NCBI GenBank assembly: GCA_024638885.1 | Contig: JAHEJL010000006.1 | Coordinates: 1 to 64,000, forward strand | Direction of reading: 5' to 3' | DNA length: 64,000 nucleotides | Source of the DNA: Coraliomargarita sp. | Lineage (GTDB): Bacteria > Verrucomicrobiota > Verrucomicrobiia > Opitutales > UBA953 | Notes under the pieces: generated by a model | The model's input: only the letters and a program-made list of their open reading frames with translations | What the model was told of the DNA's origin: nothing | Database searches by the model: none | Part shown: positions 1 through 10,290 of the stretch, one piece after another | Layout: each line of letters begins with the position of its first letter | Position numbering within the stretch: the first letter of the stretch is position 1 | Made by a program: the position numbers and the translations under genes

Positions 1-2
1 CG

Positions 3-1265
3 AAGCTGATCATCTGCAAGACCGTCATCGGCAAGGGCATCGCCGAAGTCCAGGGCACCTCGAAGGGCCACGGCGAAGCCGGCGTGAAGTTCGTCGACGC
101 CTCCCGCAAGGCCCTCGGCCTCCCGGAAGAGAAGTTCTACGTCTCCCCCGAGACCCGCGCCTACTTCAACGCCCGCAAGGCCCAGCAGGCCGCCGCGCAC
201 GCCGAATGGCAGAAGACCTTCGCCGCCTGGTCCAAGGCCAACCCCGAGAAGGCCGCCCTCCTCGCCAAGGCCCAGCAGGGCGACCACGGCGACGTCCAGT
301 CCCTCCTCGCCGCCATCCCGGAGTTCGGCAAGAACTCGCTCGCGACCCGCGTCTCCGGCGAGACCTGCATCAACGCCGTCGCCAAGGCTTCGCCGCTCGT
401 GCTCTCCGGTTCGGCCGACCTCCACGGCTCGACCAAGAACTACATCAAGGACGTCGGCGACTTCGACATCGCGACCCCGGCCGGCCGCAACCTCTACTTC
501 GGCATCCGTGAGCACGTCATGGGCGCGATCCTCAACGGCATCGCCTACCACGGCGTCTTCAAGGGCTCCGGCGCGACGTTCCTGACGTTCTCCGACTACC
601 TCCGCCCCTCGATCCGCGTCGCCGCCCTCGCGAAGCTCCAGGCCTTCTACATCTTCACGCACGACTCCGTCGGCGTCGGCGAAGACGGCCCGACCCACCA
701 GCCGGTCGAGACCGTGAGCGCCCTGCGCTGCATCCCGAACCTCGACGTGGTCCGCCCGGGCGACGCCGAAGAGACGGCCGCCGCCTTCGCCCACGCCGTG
801 GCCCGCAAGGACGGCCCGGTCGCCCTCATCCTCTCCCGCCAGAACGTCCCCTCCCTCGACGCCATCCCGGTCGCCACGCGCCGCCAGGGCACGCTCAAGG
901 GCGGCTACGTCCTCCGCAAGGAGACCGCTCCCCTCACCCACATCATCATCGGCACTGGCAGCGAACTCTCGCTCGCCCTCGCCGCCGGCGAAGAACTCGG
1001 CGCGGGCGTCCGCGTCGTCTCGATGCCTTCGATGGAAGTCTTCGCGCGCCAGCCGAAGGCCTACCAGGAAGAAGTCCTGCCTTCCTCCTGCACGAAGCGC
1101 GTCAGCATCGAAGCCGGCGTGACGATCTCGTGGGGCCGCTACGTCGGCACCGCCGGCAAGGCTCTCGGCACCGACACCTTCGGCCTCTCCGCCCCGGGCG
1201 ACGTGGTCATGAAGGAACTCGGCATCACCAAGGAAGCCGTCGTCGCCGCCGCCAAGGCGCTCTGA
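3..1265 (+). CDS. tkt: Transketolase, C-terminal part (5' truncated by window start)
   Basis: Reading frame is open from nt 3 ([12 protein letters not shown]...) into the listed ORF; transketolase-like [18 protein letters not shown] and [17 protein letters not shown] motifs. Confidence 0.93.
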   Translation, partial: KLIICKTVIGKGIAEVQGTSKGHGEAGVKFVDASRKALGLPEEKFYVSPETRAYFNARKAQQAAAHAEWQKTFAAWSKANPEKAALLAKAQQGDHGDVQSLLAAIPEFGKNSLATRVSGETCINAVAKASPLVLSGSADLHGSTKNYIKDVGDFDIATPAGRNLYFGIREHVMGAILNGIAYHGVFKGSGATFLTFSDYLRPSIRVAALAKLQAFYIFTHDSVGVGEDGPTHQPVETVSALRCIPNLDVVRPGDAEETAAAFAHAVARKDGPVALILSRQNVPSLDAIPVATRRQGTLKGGYVLRKETAPLTHIIIGTGSELSLALAAGEELGAGVRVVSMPSMEVFARQPKAYQEEVLPSSCTKRVSIEAGVTISWGRYVGTAGKALGTDTFGLSAPGDVVMKELGITKEAVVAAAKAL

Positions 1266-1287
1266 GCGTCCTGACAGCCGTCGCACC

Positions 1288-1322
1288 GAAGACCGGCGCC
1301 GCAAGGCCGCCGGTCTTCTTGT
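1288..1322 (+). terminator. Candidate rho-independent terminator after transketolase
   Basis: GAAGACCGGCG...CGCCGGTCTTCTT stem followed by T-rich stretch, just after the stop. Confidence 0.6.
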
Positions 1323-1331
1323 TGGCGGAGG

Positions 1332-2249
1332 TCACTTGGCCTCGCGGAGGTCCGTCAGCGCGATACGGAAGAGGTCGCCCTGCTCCGAACCGACGAGGAG
1401 ATGGCCGGCGTCGAGCCACGCGCAGCCTTCGACCTGGAACGAGAGCATCGGCGGGGCGATCGGCGCATGCAGCGCGGGCGCATGGAAGATATCTTCGCCC
1501 ACGGCGGGGACGTCGAAGACCCAGACGTTACGGTAAGTCAGGATCGCGAGGCGCTTCTGATCCGGCGACAGCGCCGCGTCGGTGACCATGCCGCCCACGT
1601 CGAAACGCGCCAGCTTGGTGAGGACGGCGCGGTCGCCCGTCGCGGGAATGTCCGCCCGCCAGAGGTCCGTCAGGGTGTCGCGACGATGCTTGGTGAGCAG
1701 GTAGAGCTTCCCGCGCAGGAGGAACATCGCCTCGCAATCATGCGAGAGCTCGGGATCCGGGAAGGAGGTCTGATCCGGCCAGGCGAAGGTCACCTTGCGG
1801 ACGTCGGTCACCTCGGCGTCGCCCGGCGCCGGCGCCTTGAAGCAATAGAGGGCCAGTTCCTTGCGCCGGGAGACGTTGTTGCCGACGTCGCCGACGACCA
1901 TGTTGCCGGCGGCGTCGCCCGCGATGGCTTCCCAATCGACGTTGGTCGCGCCCTTGAGGGTGACGGGGCCGGCGACCCCTTTGGGCGTGATGACCGCGGA
2001 ACCGTCGGCATGGATCGGGATGACCGTGGGCTTGGCTCCCGAATCGGCGAGGGTCCAGAAGACGCCCGGCTGCGCGGGATGCGCCCACAGCGCCGAACAC
2101 TCCGGGACCAGCCTGAGGTTCAGCTTGCCCGCGCTCTTCAGTTCCAGCGCCGGCATCTCGGGCGCCACGCGGCGGATCACCTCGGGCTCCGCGCAGCCGC
2201 CGACGGCGGCCCAGGCGAGGCAGGCGAGGTGGAGGGGGAACCGCATCAC
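1332..2249 (-). CDS. Secreted/lipoprotein-like beta-propeller-type protein, function unknown
   Basis: N-terminal hydrophobic signal with Cys (AAVGGCAEPE); repeated propeller-like segments. Confidence 0.6.
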   Translation of the reverse strand: MMRFPLHLACLAWAAVGGCAEPEVIRRVAPEMPALELKSAGKLNLRLVPECSALWAHPAQPGVFWTLADSGAKPTVIPIHADGSAVITPKGVAGPVTLKGATNVDWEAIAGDAAGNMVVGDVGNNVSRRKELALYCFKAPAPGDAEVTDVRKVTFAWPDQTSFPDPELSHDCEAMFLLRGKLYLLTKHRRDTLTDLWRADIPATGDRAVLTKLARFDVGGMVTDAALSPDQKRLAILTYRNVWVFDVPAVGEDIFHAPALHAPIAPPMLSFQVEGCAWLDAGHLLVGSEQGDLFRIALTDLREAK

Positions 2250-2336
2250 GCCAAGTTACCCCCGCCTGCCTGCTTGGCAATCCGTCGCCGCCGCTTTTGC
2301 TGTCGAAATCAGGTCCCGAGCATCCATCCTCGCGGC

Positions 2337-2933
2337 ATGGCTCGCAAATCCTCGCGCTCGCTCTGGACGGATAAGCTCCGGGGCGTCGCGTCGACGCCGA
2401 CGGGCGCCAAGGCTCCGCGCGCCCGCAAGGCCGCGCCGGTCGCCGCGGCCCGCGGTTGCCGTGCCATCATCCTCGGCATCGACCCTTCCTTGCGCGGCAC
2501 CGGCCTCGCGGTGATCGACGCCCGCGCCGAACCGATGCGCCTGCTCGCCAGCGTCACGCTGAAGCTGGGGCCGAAGCTGGAGCCTTACGAATGCCTCGGC
2601 CGGATCGCCGACGCCGTCGAACGCCTCGCCAAGGAACACGCCGTCACGCAAGCGGCGATCGAAGAGACGATCTACGTCCAGAACTTCCGCACCGCCCAGG
2701 CGATGGGCGCTTCGCGCGGCGCGGCCCTGAGCGTGCTCGCGCGCCTCGGGGTCAAGGTCGGCGAATACGCCCCGACGCGCATCAAGCTCGCCGTCGCCGG
2801 CCACGGCGGCGCCTCCAAGGAACAGGTCGGCCGCATGATCCGCTCGGTGCTGTGCCTCGGCGAGGAGCTCGCGCTCGACGAGTCCGACGCGGCCGCGGCG
2901 GCCCTGTGCCACGCGTTCACCGCGCGCGGCTGA
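2337..2933 (+). CDS. ruvC: Crossover junction endodeoxyribonuclease RuvC
   Basis: IILGIDPSLRGTGLAVI, AAIEETIYVQNFRTAQAMGASRGAAL and DESDAAAAALCHA motifs; start placed at the internal ATG of ORF 1401..2933. Confidence 0.88.
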   Translation: MARKSSRSLWTDKLRGVASTPTGAKAPRARKAAPVAAARGCRAIILGIDPSLRGTGLAVIDARAEPMRLLASVTLKLGPKLEPYECLGRIADAVERLAKEHAVTQAAIEETIYVQNFRTAQAMGASRGAALSVLARLGVKVGEYAPTRIKLAVAGHGGASKEQVGRMIRSVLCLGEELALDESDAAAAALCHAFTARG

Positions 2934-5579
2934 TCAGATATCCTCGCTGACGGCGAACTCGTCGTGGCGACCGCGGGCCTGGCTCCAGCGGGCCATGAGC
3001 TCGTCGATCGGCACGGGACGGACGTTCTGGGAGAGGTTGTAGGCGCCGGCTTCCAGGCAGGCCCGGAGCTGGCTCCAGACGACCGCATACGAACGGGCGA
3101 AGCGGAGCGATTCGTCGCGCAGGAGGCTCGAGACGTGGCAGCAGCCGCCGACCTCGGTGACGATGAAGCGGCCGGCCTTGAGGTCCTCGAGCGAGATCGC
3201 GCGCAGGTCGAAGCGGGCGAAGTGCAGGCCCGGGAAACGCTTGGCGAAGGCCGTCATCGCGGTGTCGAGCTCGACCGTGATGAGGTCGTGGCGATGCAGG
3301 CAGCGGGCGCCGTGGCCGTAGCTGCCGGTGAGGTTGAGGGTCACCTTCTGGCCGGCGGGGATGACGCGGTTCAGGTCGCGCGCATGGCACTGGATGAAGA
3401 GCTCGCCGCGCGAGACCGCCACTTCGTCGAGCCAGATGAGCTCCTCGAGCGTCTGCTCGCCGTCGCCGCGGACGGTGACGTCGCGCTTCTGCACGATCGC
3501 CATGATCCGGCCGTCGTCCTTGCCGGGGTTGCGGCGCCAGACGACCTCGAACTCGAAGCCGGGGATGAACTTCTGCAGGAGGAAATCCTCCTTGGCGCCG
3601 CGGACGAGCTGCTCGAGCTGCTCCTGGGTGCGGACGAAGCGCAGGCCGGCGCCGTCCTCGGCCACCTCGGGCTTGAAGACGACCGGGAAGCCATGGCACG
3701 CCGCGAAGGCGGCCGCTTCCTTGACGCGTTCCTCCTTCGGGTCCTCGAGCGAGAGCGCGAGGGTCGGGCAGCAACGTGAGTCGCGCTGGAACGGACGCAG
3801 CAGGAGCGACTTCGAGTCGCCGATGAAGCCGCCGATGCGGCCGAAGGCGGGATTGGCGGAGGCGAAGGCGGTCAGGCGGCGGTAGCGCAGGCACAGCGCC
3901 ATGATGCCGAGGCGGACCGGCAGGTAGAGCACCGCGGCCGGCCAGAGGGACGGCTGCAGGAAGCCGCGGACCTTCATGACGATCTGGCGGCGGCCGCGCC
4001 AGGTCAGCGCCGGCACCATCCAATGCGTGATGACGTGCAGGAGGAAGAGGAAGCCGACGACCACCCAGAGCGCGTTGCTCTTGAAACGGTAGAGGATGTC
4101 CATCGCGGCGGCGCCATAGGTATAGCCCAGCCACATCAGCGGCGGCGTCCAGATCAGCGCCGCCACGAGGAGCAGCAGGCCGAGGCGGAAGGCGTTGAGC
4201 TTCATGATGCCCGCGGTCACGAACGTCGGCACGCGGCTGGCGGGCACGAAGCGGGAACTGACGACGACCATCATGCCCTTGGGCGTGGAGAACCAACCGG
4301 CCCACTGGTTGACCTTATGTTCCTTGATGAACCATTTCAACGGCGCCTTGCGGATCGCCTTCCGCCCGAGGAAGCGGCCGACGGAGTAGAGCACGGTGTC
4401 GCCGATGAAGATGCCGGCCGTGCAGGCCGCCGCGGCGGACCAGAAATCGATGATGCCCACCGAGACCATGAGGCCCGAGGCCAGGCAGGTCGGATCCTCG
4501 GCGACGAACGTGCAAAGGATGATGATGATGAGCAGGATCCAGTAGCGCGAACCGGTGGCGTGCGGGATCGGCGGATACTCCTTCGAAGGCGCGGCCTCCT
4601 TCGTCGCCGGACCCTTGGGGATCTCGGCGTAGAAGTCCTTGATCTTGCCCACGACCTCCGACGTCGCATCGAAGGCGACGTCGCGGCCGCCGGCGAGGAC
4701 CTCGAGCTTGGCCTGCGGGGCGAGCTTGGCGGTATACTTGGCCGCATCGACCGGGGTCAGCCAGTCGGCGTCGCCATGGATGAGCAGCAAGGGCTTGGTC
4801 CACTGATGCAGGATCTTCTTCGAATCCGCCATGTCGGTGTCGAAGACGGTCTTGGCGTAGTTGCGGTCCAGCGGCAGAAGGTCGACGGCGCCGAAGGAAG
4901 GCGTGAAGCGGGTGAAGACCCAGAAGCCGGCGCCTTGGAAGCCGTAGACGATCTTGTTGACCAGCGGATTGCCGAGGAGTTCGAACTCCTGCGCGCCGGG
5001 CGAGGAGATGAGCGTCATGGAGCGGACGCGCTGCGGGTAGGCCGAGGCGAGTTCCAGGGCGGCGACGCCGCCGTAACCCTGGCCGATCACGTGATACTCC
5101 TTGATGCCGTAGTGCGCGACGAGGGAGGCGACGACCTCGGCGTTGGCCTCCATCGAGTGGCTGGGAACCTCGCCGGGGCTGCTGCGGAAGCCCGGCATGA
5201 AGGGCTCGATGACCGACGTGTTCGGGTCGCGGGCGAGCTCCTCGCAGAACTGGGAGCCGCGATCGTCCCACGGGATGCGGTGCAGGTAGACGATGACGTT
5301 CTTGCGGAAGCGGGGCTGGACGAACTCCTGGGCCTCCTCGGCGCCGAGCACGCCATGGAGGCGGGCCCGGATCGGGATGTTGTAATCGAGCTTCTGGACC
5401 TTGTCCCCGCGGTAATCGACGGCCGGGACGTGGATCGGCTCGCCGTCGGCGATGGTCTCGATGGCGCTGAAGAACGGGAAGGCGGCCGACAAGGCCAGCA
5501 GGACCAGATACAGGGAAACGAGCCACCAGCGCCCCGGGACTCGCCCGAGGTTGCGCTTGCGCTCGGCTGAGGTAGGCAT
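2934..5579 (-). CDS. Multidomain membrane protein: alpha/beta-hydrolase fold + DedA (SNARE-associated) + ATP-grasp
   Basis: One uninterrupted ORF. N-terminal TM then HVIGQGYGGVAALELA and LLLIHGDADWLTP (hydrolase fold); FVAEDPTCLASGLMVSVG..GDTVLYSVGRFLG..SSRFVPASRVPTFVTAG (DedA); FPVVFKPEVAEDGAGLRFV..FLLQKFIPGFEFEV..FIVTEVGG (ATP-grasp). Confidence 0.8.
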   Translation of the reverse strand: MPTSAERKRNLGRVPGRWWLVSLYLVLLALSAAFPFFSAIETIADGEPIHVPAVDYRGDKVQKLDYNIPIRARLHGVLGAEEAQEFVQPRFRKNVIVYLHRIPWDDRGSQFCEELARDPNTSVIEPFMPGFRSSPGEVPSHSMEANAEVVASLVAHYGIKEYHVIGQGYGGVAALELASAYPQRVRSMTLISSPGAQEFELLGNPLVNKIVYGFQGAGFWVFTRFTPSFGAVDLLPLDRNYAKTVFDTDMADSKKILHQWTKPLLLIHGDADWLTPVDAAKYTAKLAPQAKLEVLAGGRDVAFDATSEVVGKIKDFYAEIPKGPATKEAAPSKEYPPIPHATGSRYWILLIIIILCTFVAEDPTCLASGLMVSVGIIDFWSAAAACTAGIFIGDTVLYSVGRFLGRKAIRKAPLKWFIKEHKVNQWAGWFSTPKGMMVVVSSRFVPASRVPTFVTAGIMKLNAFRLGLLLLVAALIWTPPLMWLGYTYGAAAMDILYRFKSNALWVVVGFLFLLHVITHWMVPALTWRGRRQIVMKVRGFLQPSLWPAAVLYLPVRLGIMALCLRYRRLTAFASANPAFGRIGGFIGDSKSLLLRPFQRDSRCCPTLALSLEDPKEERVKEAAAFAACHGFPVVFKPEVAEDGAGLRFVRTQEQLEQLVRGAKEDFLLQKFIPGFEFEVVWRRNPGKDDGRIMAIVQKRDVTVRGDGEQTLEELIWLDEVAVSRGELFIQCHARDLNRVIPAGQKVTLNLTGSYGHGARCLHRHDLITVELDTAMTAFAKRFPGLHFARFDLRAISLEDLKAGRFIVTEVGGCCHVSSLLRDESLRFARSYAVVWSQLRACLEAGAYNLSQNVRPVPIDELMARWSQARGRHDEFAVSEDI

Positions 5580-5652
5580 CCGACCCCCATCAAAGGTCGT
5601 CGGCCCCTCGGAGCAAGACGGGAAGGGCAAATACCGCACGATTGGCCGATTT

Positions 5653-6084
5653 ATGGCTTCCGTAGCACGGCCAACCCCTCTTGTCTTGGGCTACGTGCAA
5701 CCCACCGGAAAGGAACTCCCAGGCCTCAGGGTCACCGTCGACAAGGTGGTCCACCATCGGGATGCGAACTTCCCGCCCGAAACCCCGCACGCCTTCGTCT
5801 ACTTCCTGACCATCAGCAACCTCTCGCAGGAGACGGTCAAGCTGCTGGGCCGGAAATGGATCATGCGCACCCCGGACGGCCCGACGGAGATCGTCGAAGG
5901 CGACGGCATCGTGGGCGAGACCCCCACCCTGCCCCCCGGGGAGCAGTTCTCTTATAACAGCTACCACCTCGCCGGCGGCCCGACCACGGCCGAAGGCTCC
6001 TTCCATGGCACGACCCTGTCCGGCGAACGCGTCTTCACGCGCATCCCGGTCTTCGCCATGACCCCTCCTCCCGACCCTTCCTGA
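5653..6084 (+). CDS. apaG: ApaG-domain protein (DUF525)
   Basis: YFLTISNLSQETVKLLGRKWIMRTPDG..EGDGIVGETPTLPPGEQFSYNSYHLAGGPTTAEGSFHG. Confidence 0.85.
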   Translation: MASVARPTPLVLGYVQPTGKELPGLRVTVDKVVHHRDANFPPETPHAFVYFLTISNLSQETVKLLGRKWIMRTPDGPTEIVEGDGIVGETPTLPPGEQFSYNSYHLAGGPTTAEGSFHGTTLSGERVFTRIPVFAMTPPPDPS

Positions 6085-7442
6085 TGCGACTTACCGACCT
6101 GAACTCCGGCCGTGAGATCGGCGCCAACTGCATGCTCGCCGAATTCGGCGGCCTGCGCCTGGTGATCGATTGCGGCCTCCACCCCAAGCTCGACGGCCGC
6201 AAGGCCCTGCCCCAGATCGACAAGATCCAGGGCAACGTCGACGGCGTGATCCTCACCCACTGCCACCTGGACCACCTGGGCTCGCTCCCGCTGCTCCTCA
6301 AGCAGCACCCGTCCTCCCGCGTCTACGCCTCCGCCGCGACCACGCTCTTCGTCCGCCGCCTGCTCAGCAACTCCATCCAGGTGATGAAGCGCCAGCGCGA
6401 GGAGACCGGCAACCAGGACTACCCGCTCTACGTCGAGACCGACGTCGAACGCGTCGAGCACGCGCTCGCCGCGGTGCCCCTCGCCAACCCCCGCGTCATC
6501 GGCCGCGGCGGCGAGGAGGTCGCCCTCACGATGCACCTCGCGGGCCACGTGGCCGGCGCGGTCGGCTGCCTCATCGAACACCGCCGGAAGAAGCACTTCT
6601 TCACCGGCGACGTCCACTTCCAGGCCCAGCGCACCGTCGCCGGCGCCAACTTCCCGCGCACGCCGGTCGACACGCTGGTGATGGAATGCACCCGCGGCGC
6701 GACGACCACGGTCCCCGACTTCAAGCGCGGCCGCGAGGAACAGCGCCTCATCAAGGCCATCAACGAGGTCTGCGACGAAGGCGGCTCGGTGCTCCTGCCG
6801 GCCTTCGCCTTCGGCCGCATGCAGGAGATCCTGCTCCTGCTCCAGGAAGCCGCCGACGCGGGCAACCTCGCCGACGTGCCGATCTTCTGCTCGGGCCTCG
6901 GCATGGATCTCTGCGACTACCTCGACGCCGCCAGCAAGAAGACCAAGCAGGTGAAGTTCAGCCGCCAGGTCCTGCGCGACCTCGGCATCCTGCCGCTTTC
7001 CCGCAAGTATACGCAGCCCGGCAAGAACATGCCCGAGCGCGGCATCTACCTCCTCTCGAGCGGCATGCTCGTCGAGAAGACCCCCGCCTGGCGCGTCGCC
7101 GCCAACATGCTCGACCATGAGGAGAACGCGGTGTTCTTCGTCGGCTACTGCGACCCGGAGACCCCGGGCGGCGAGCTGATCGGCATGAACCCCGGCGGCG
7201 AATTCAAGTTCAAGTCCCTCGACCACACCTCGACGCTGCGCGCCAAGGTCGAACGCTTCCACCTCAGCGGCCACGCCGACCGCGAGGAACTCGTCGACTT
7301 CGCGAAGTCGGTCTCCCCGAAGGACATCGTCCTCACCCATGGCGACCCGCCCGCCCGCGCCTGGATGAAGGAGACGCTCGCCGCCGCCCTGCCCGGCACG
7401 CGCGTGCATGACCCCGAACCGGGCGTCCCTCTCGAACTGTGA
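6084..7442 (+). CDS. MBL-fold/beta-CASP metallohydrolase (CPSF/exonuclease-like)
   Basis: ILTHCHLDHLGSLP, FFTGDVHFQAQRT, YLLSSGMLVEK, FHLSGHADREELVDF motifs. Confidence 0.85.
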   Translation: MRLTDLNSGREIGANCMLAEFGGLRLVIDCGLHPKLDGRKALPQIDKIQGNVDGVILTHCHLDHLGSLPLLLKQHPSSRVYASAATTLFVRRLLSNSIQVMKRQREETGNQDYPLYVETDVERVEHALAAVPLANPRVIGRGGEEVALTMHLAGHVAGAVGCLIEHRRKKHFFTGDVHFQAQRTVAGANFPRTPVDTLVMECTRGATTTVPDFKRGREEQRLIKAINEVCDEGGSVLLPAFAFGRMQEILLLLQEAADAGNLADVPIFCSGLGMDLCDYLDAASKKTKQVKFSRQVLRDLGILPLSRKYTQPGKNMPERGIYLLSSGMLVEKTPAWRVAANMLDHEENAVFFVGYCDPETPGGELIGMNPGGEFKFKSLDHTSTLRAKVERFHLSGHADREELVDFAKSVSPKDIVLTHGDPPARAWMKETLAAALPGTRVHDPEPGVPLEL

Positions 7443-8716
7443 GCCTGCTGCCGCAGTCCGTCGAAGATTGGCGTGAGTTCACCCTCACGCGCGGTCCTCG
7501 CATGGCGGCGGAAGCTTTCCTGATCAAGCTCGGCGCGCTCGCTCCCGACGAACAGCGCGCGGCGCTCTGCGGCCTGCCCGACGTCGCCACGCTGACCCGC
7601 CGCTTCGAAGCGGCCTGGCCCCTGCGCGAGGCCGCGCTCGGCGGCGTGCCCTTCCTCACGAAGGACCTCTACTTCCGCGCCGGCGAACCCACCTTCGCGG
7701 GCTCGACCTTCCTGCCGGAGGAGATCGGCCCGGCCCGCGTGACGTCCACGCTGCCGGCCGCGTTCGAGAACGACGCCGGCGCGATCGCCTGCGGGCGCAC
7801 GCAGCTCAACGAGTTCGCCTTCGGGCTCACGGGAGAGAACCCGCACTTCGGCGACTGCCCGCACCCGGAACGCCCCGAACTGCTCGCGGGCGGCTCCAGT
7901 TCGGGCTCCGCCTTCGCCGTGGCCCGCGGCCTCGTGCCCTTCGCGCTGGCGACCGACACCGCCGGCTCGATCCGCGTGCCCTGCGGTTACTGCGGCCTCT
8001 GGGGCCTGCGTCTTTCGCCCGACGTCGCGCCCGTCGGCGACATCTTCCCGCTTTCCCCCGGCTACGACACGCAAGGTTGGATCACCCGCACGGCCAAGGA
8101 TCTCCGCCAGGTTTCCGCCGCCGTGCTCGGCGAAGCGCCGCCCGCGGGCGCGGGCCTCTGGGCCGGCGACCTCGGCCTCGGGATCCCGGCCGGCGACCTC
8201 GCCGCGATGCGGGCCGTCGCCCTGAAGGCCGGCGCCCAGGAAGATCCGGCCGCCGCCATGCTCCTCCGCCTCGCGCTCGCGGAAGCGGCCGACGCCTATC
8301 CGACGCTCGGCGGCCACGCCGCCGCCCGCGTGCACGCCGCGTGGCTCGAACGCCGCCGCGCCGACTACGACCCGGTCGTCTGGGACCGCCTCGATGCGGG
8401 CCGTCGTCGCACGCACGACGAACTGCGCGCCGCCGAAGCCGTCCGCGCCCGCGTCATCGACGCCTTCCGCACCGTCTTCCGCCGCCACCACTTCATCGCC
8501 CTCCCCGCGACCTTCGGCGGCGCGGTCCGTAAGGCCGACTCCGACGCGACGCACCGCCGCCGCCTGCTGGCGCTCAACGGCCCGGCCTCCCTCGCGGGCC
8601 TGCCCGCCTTGGCCGCGCCCGCGCGGCTGCCCGACGGGCTCACGGGCGGCGTGCAGTTCCTCTTCCCCGACATGGCGAACTTCGGCTGGGACTCCGTCCT
8701 CGGCCGGCTCGCCTGA
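7439..8716 (+). CDS. Amidase signature-family protein
   Basis: FLTKDLYF, LLAGGSSSGSAFAVARG, ATDTAGSIRVPCGYCGLWGLR triad motifs. Confidence 0.85.
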   Translation: MSLLPQSVEDWREFTLTRGPRMAAEAFLIKLGALAPDEQRAALCGLPDVATLTRRFEAAWPLREAALGGVPFLTKDLYFRAGEPTFAGSTFLPEEIGPARVTSTLPAAFENDAGAIACGRTQLNEFAFGLTGENPHFGDCPHPERPELLAGGSSSGSAFAVARGLVPFALATDTAGSIRVPCGYCGLWGLRLSPDVAPVGDIFPLSPGYDTQGWITRTAKDLRQVSAAVLGEAPPAGAGLWAGDLGLGIPAGDLAAMRAVALKAGAQEDPAAAMLLRLALAEAADAYPTLGGHAAARVHAAWLERRRADYDPVVWDRLDAGRRRTHDELRAAEAVRARVIDAFRTVFRRHHFIALPATFGGAVRKADSDATHRRRLLALNGPASLAGLPALAAPARLPDGLTGGVQFLFPDMANFGWDSVLGRLA

Positions 8717-10165
8717 TCAGAGACGCTTGCGGCGCATGTGCGCCGAAGGCTGGCCCAGCGCTTCGCGATACTTGGCGACGGTGCGGCGGGCGATCTGGAC
8801 GCCGCGCTTGCGCAGCTCCGCGGTGATGGCCTCGTCGGCGAGCGGCTCGGCCGGATTCTCGCGCGCGAGGATGTCGGCGATCATCTCCTGCACGCCTTCC
8901 TGGGCGACCGTGCCGCCGTCGGAGGTCGAGACGCCGGAGGTGAAGAACCAGCGGAACTCGCGCAGCCCGTGCGGCGTGAGCATCCACTTGTTGGCCGCGG
9001 CGCGGCCGACGGTGGTCTCGTGGACGCCCATCTCCTTGGCCACGTCGGTCATGGTGAGCGGACGGAGCTTGGCGGGACCGTGCTCGAAGAAATCGGCCTG
9101 ACGCTCGACGATGATGTGCGCGAGCTTCTCGATGGTGCGCTGACGTTCCTCGATCGCGCCGATGAGGAACTTGCCCTGGCGCATGCGCTCGAGGATGTAG
9201 GTGCGCTCCTTGTCGCCGAGGGCCTGGCCGGCGAGCATGTCCTTGTAGGCCGGCACGAGGCGCAGGCGCGGCACGTGGCGGTCGTCCATGGTGACCTTCC
9301 ACTTGCCGTCTTCGTCGAGTTCGACGGTGGCGTCGGGCGTGACCACGCGGTTGTCGTCACGGGCGAAACGGCGGGCCGGGACGGTCTCGAGCTTGGCGAG
9401 CTCGGCGAGGGCCTCGCGGATGTCGTCGAGCTCGACGTCGAGCACGCGGGCGCACTCCTCGAGGCGGCGGCCCATCATCGGCTCCCAGCAGTCGGTGATG
9501 AGGCGCGCGGCGGTGGAAAGGCCGCGACCGCGCAGGCGAAGCTGGGCGAGGAAGCACTCGCGGAGGTCGCGGGCGCCGATGCCGGGCGGGTCGAAGGCCA
9601 TCAGCAACGTGTGGGCCGTCATCACGGCCTCATACGGCTGGCCGGAACGGAGGGCGATCGACGACAGGTCCTCTTCGACGAAACCGCGCTCGTCGAGCGA
9701 GGCGATGAGCAGCTTGAGCGCTTCCTGGACCGCCGGGTCGTCGGAAGCGGTGCGGGCCTGGTCGGCGAGGTGTTCGGAAAGGGAGGCTTCGCCCGTGGCG
9801 GACTCCATCATGTGCCGGCGACGTTCCTCGTCCTCCTGGGTGTAGCCCTGGGAGCGGATCTCCTCGTAGTAGCTCTCGTCCCAGTCTTCCTTCATGCGCT
9901 TCAGCGCGTCGAAATCATCTTCGCCGAGGGAAAGCTCGCGCGGGCCGTCCTCCTCGGGCTCGTCGGACGGCACCGGCGCGTCGAGGCTTTCGGAGGAGAC
10001 CGGTTCGACTTCCTCCAGCAGAGGATTGGCGGCCAGTTCTTCGGAGATCTCACGCAGGAGCTCGGCCGCCGGCACCTGGAGGATGCGGAGCGACTGGCGA
10101 AGCTGCGGCGTCAGGACGAGGCCTTGCACCTGCTTCTGCGATTGATTGATGCCTGGATTAGCCAT
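8717..10165 (-). CDS. rpoN: RNA polymerase sigma-54 factor RpoN
   Basis: N-terminal LTPQLRQSLRILQVPAAELLREI..NPLLEE and C-terminal RpoN box-like ARRTVAKYREALGQPSAHMRR. Confidence 0.95.
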   Translation of the reverse strand: MANPGINQSQKQVQGLVLTPQLRQSLRILQVPAAELLREISEELAANPLLEEVEPVSSESLDAPVPSDEPEEDGPRELSLGEDDFDALKRMKEDWDESYYEEIRSQGYTQEDEERRRHMMESATGEASLSEHLADQARTASDDPAVQEALKLLIASLDERGFVEEDLSSIALRSGQPYEAVMTAHTLLMAFDPPGIGARDLRECFLAQLRLRGRGLSTAARLITDCWEPMMGRRLEECARVLDVELDDIREALAELAKLETVPARRFARDDNRVVTPDATVELDEDGKWKVTMDDRHVPRLRLVPAYKDMLAGQALGDKERTYILERMRQGKFLIGAIEERQRTIEKLAHIIVERQADFFEHGPAKLRPLTMTDVAKEMGVHETTVGRAAANKWMLTPHGLREFRWFFTSGVSTSDGGTVAQEGVQEMIADILARENPAEPLADEAITAELRKRGVQIARRTVAKYREALGQPSAHMRRKRL

Positions 10166-10290
10166 CGACGGTCCCCAGCAAAAACGGTTCCAGGGCGATT
10201 TGCAAAGGGTATCGCCGAGCCCATTGGACTTGCGTAACCATCGCCGGCGAACAGGCTTGCGGGAGCCTCCGACGAGGGACGGCTCGCCCT

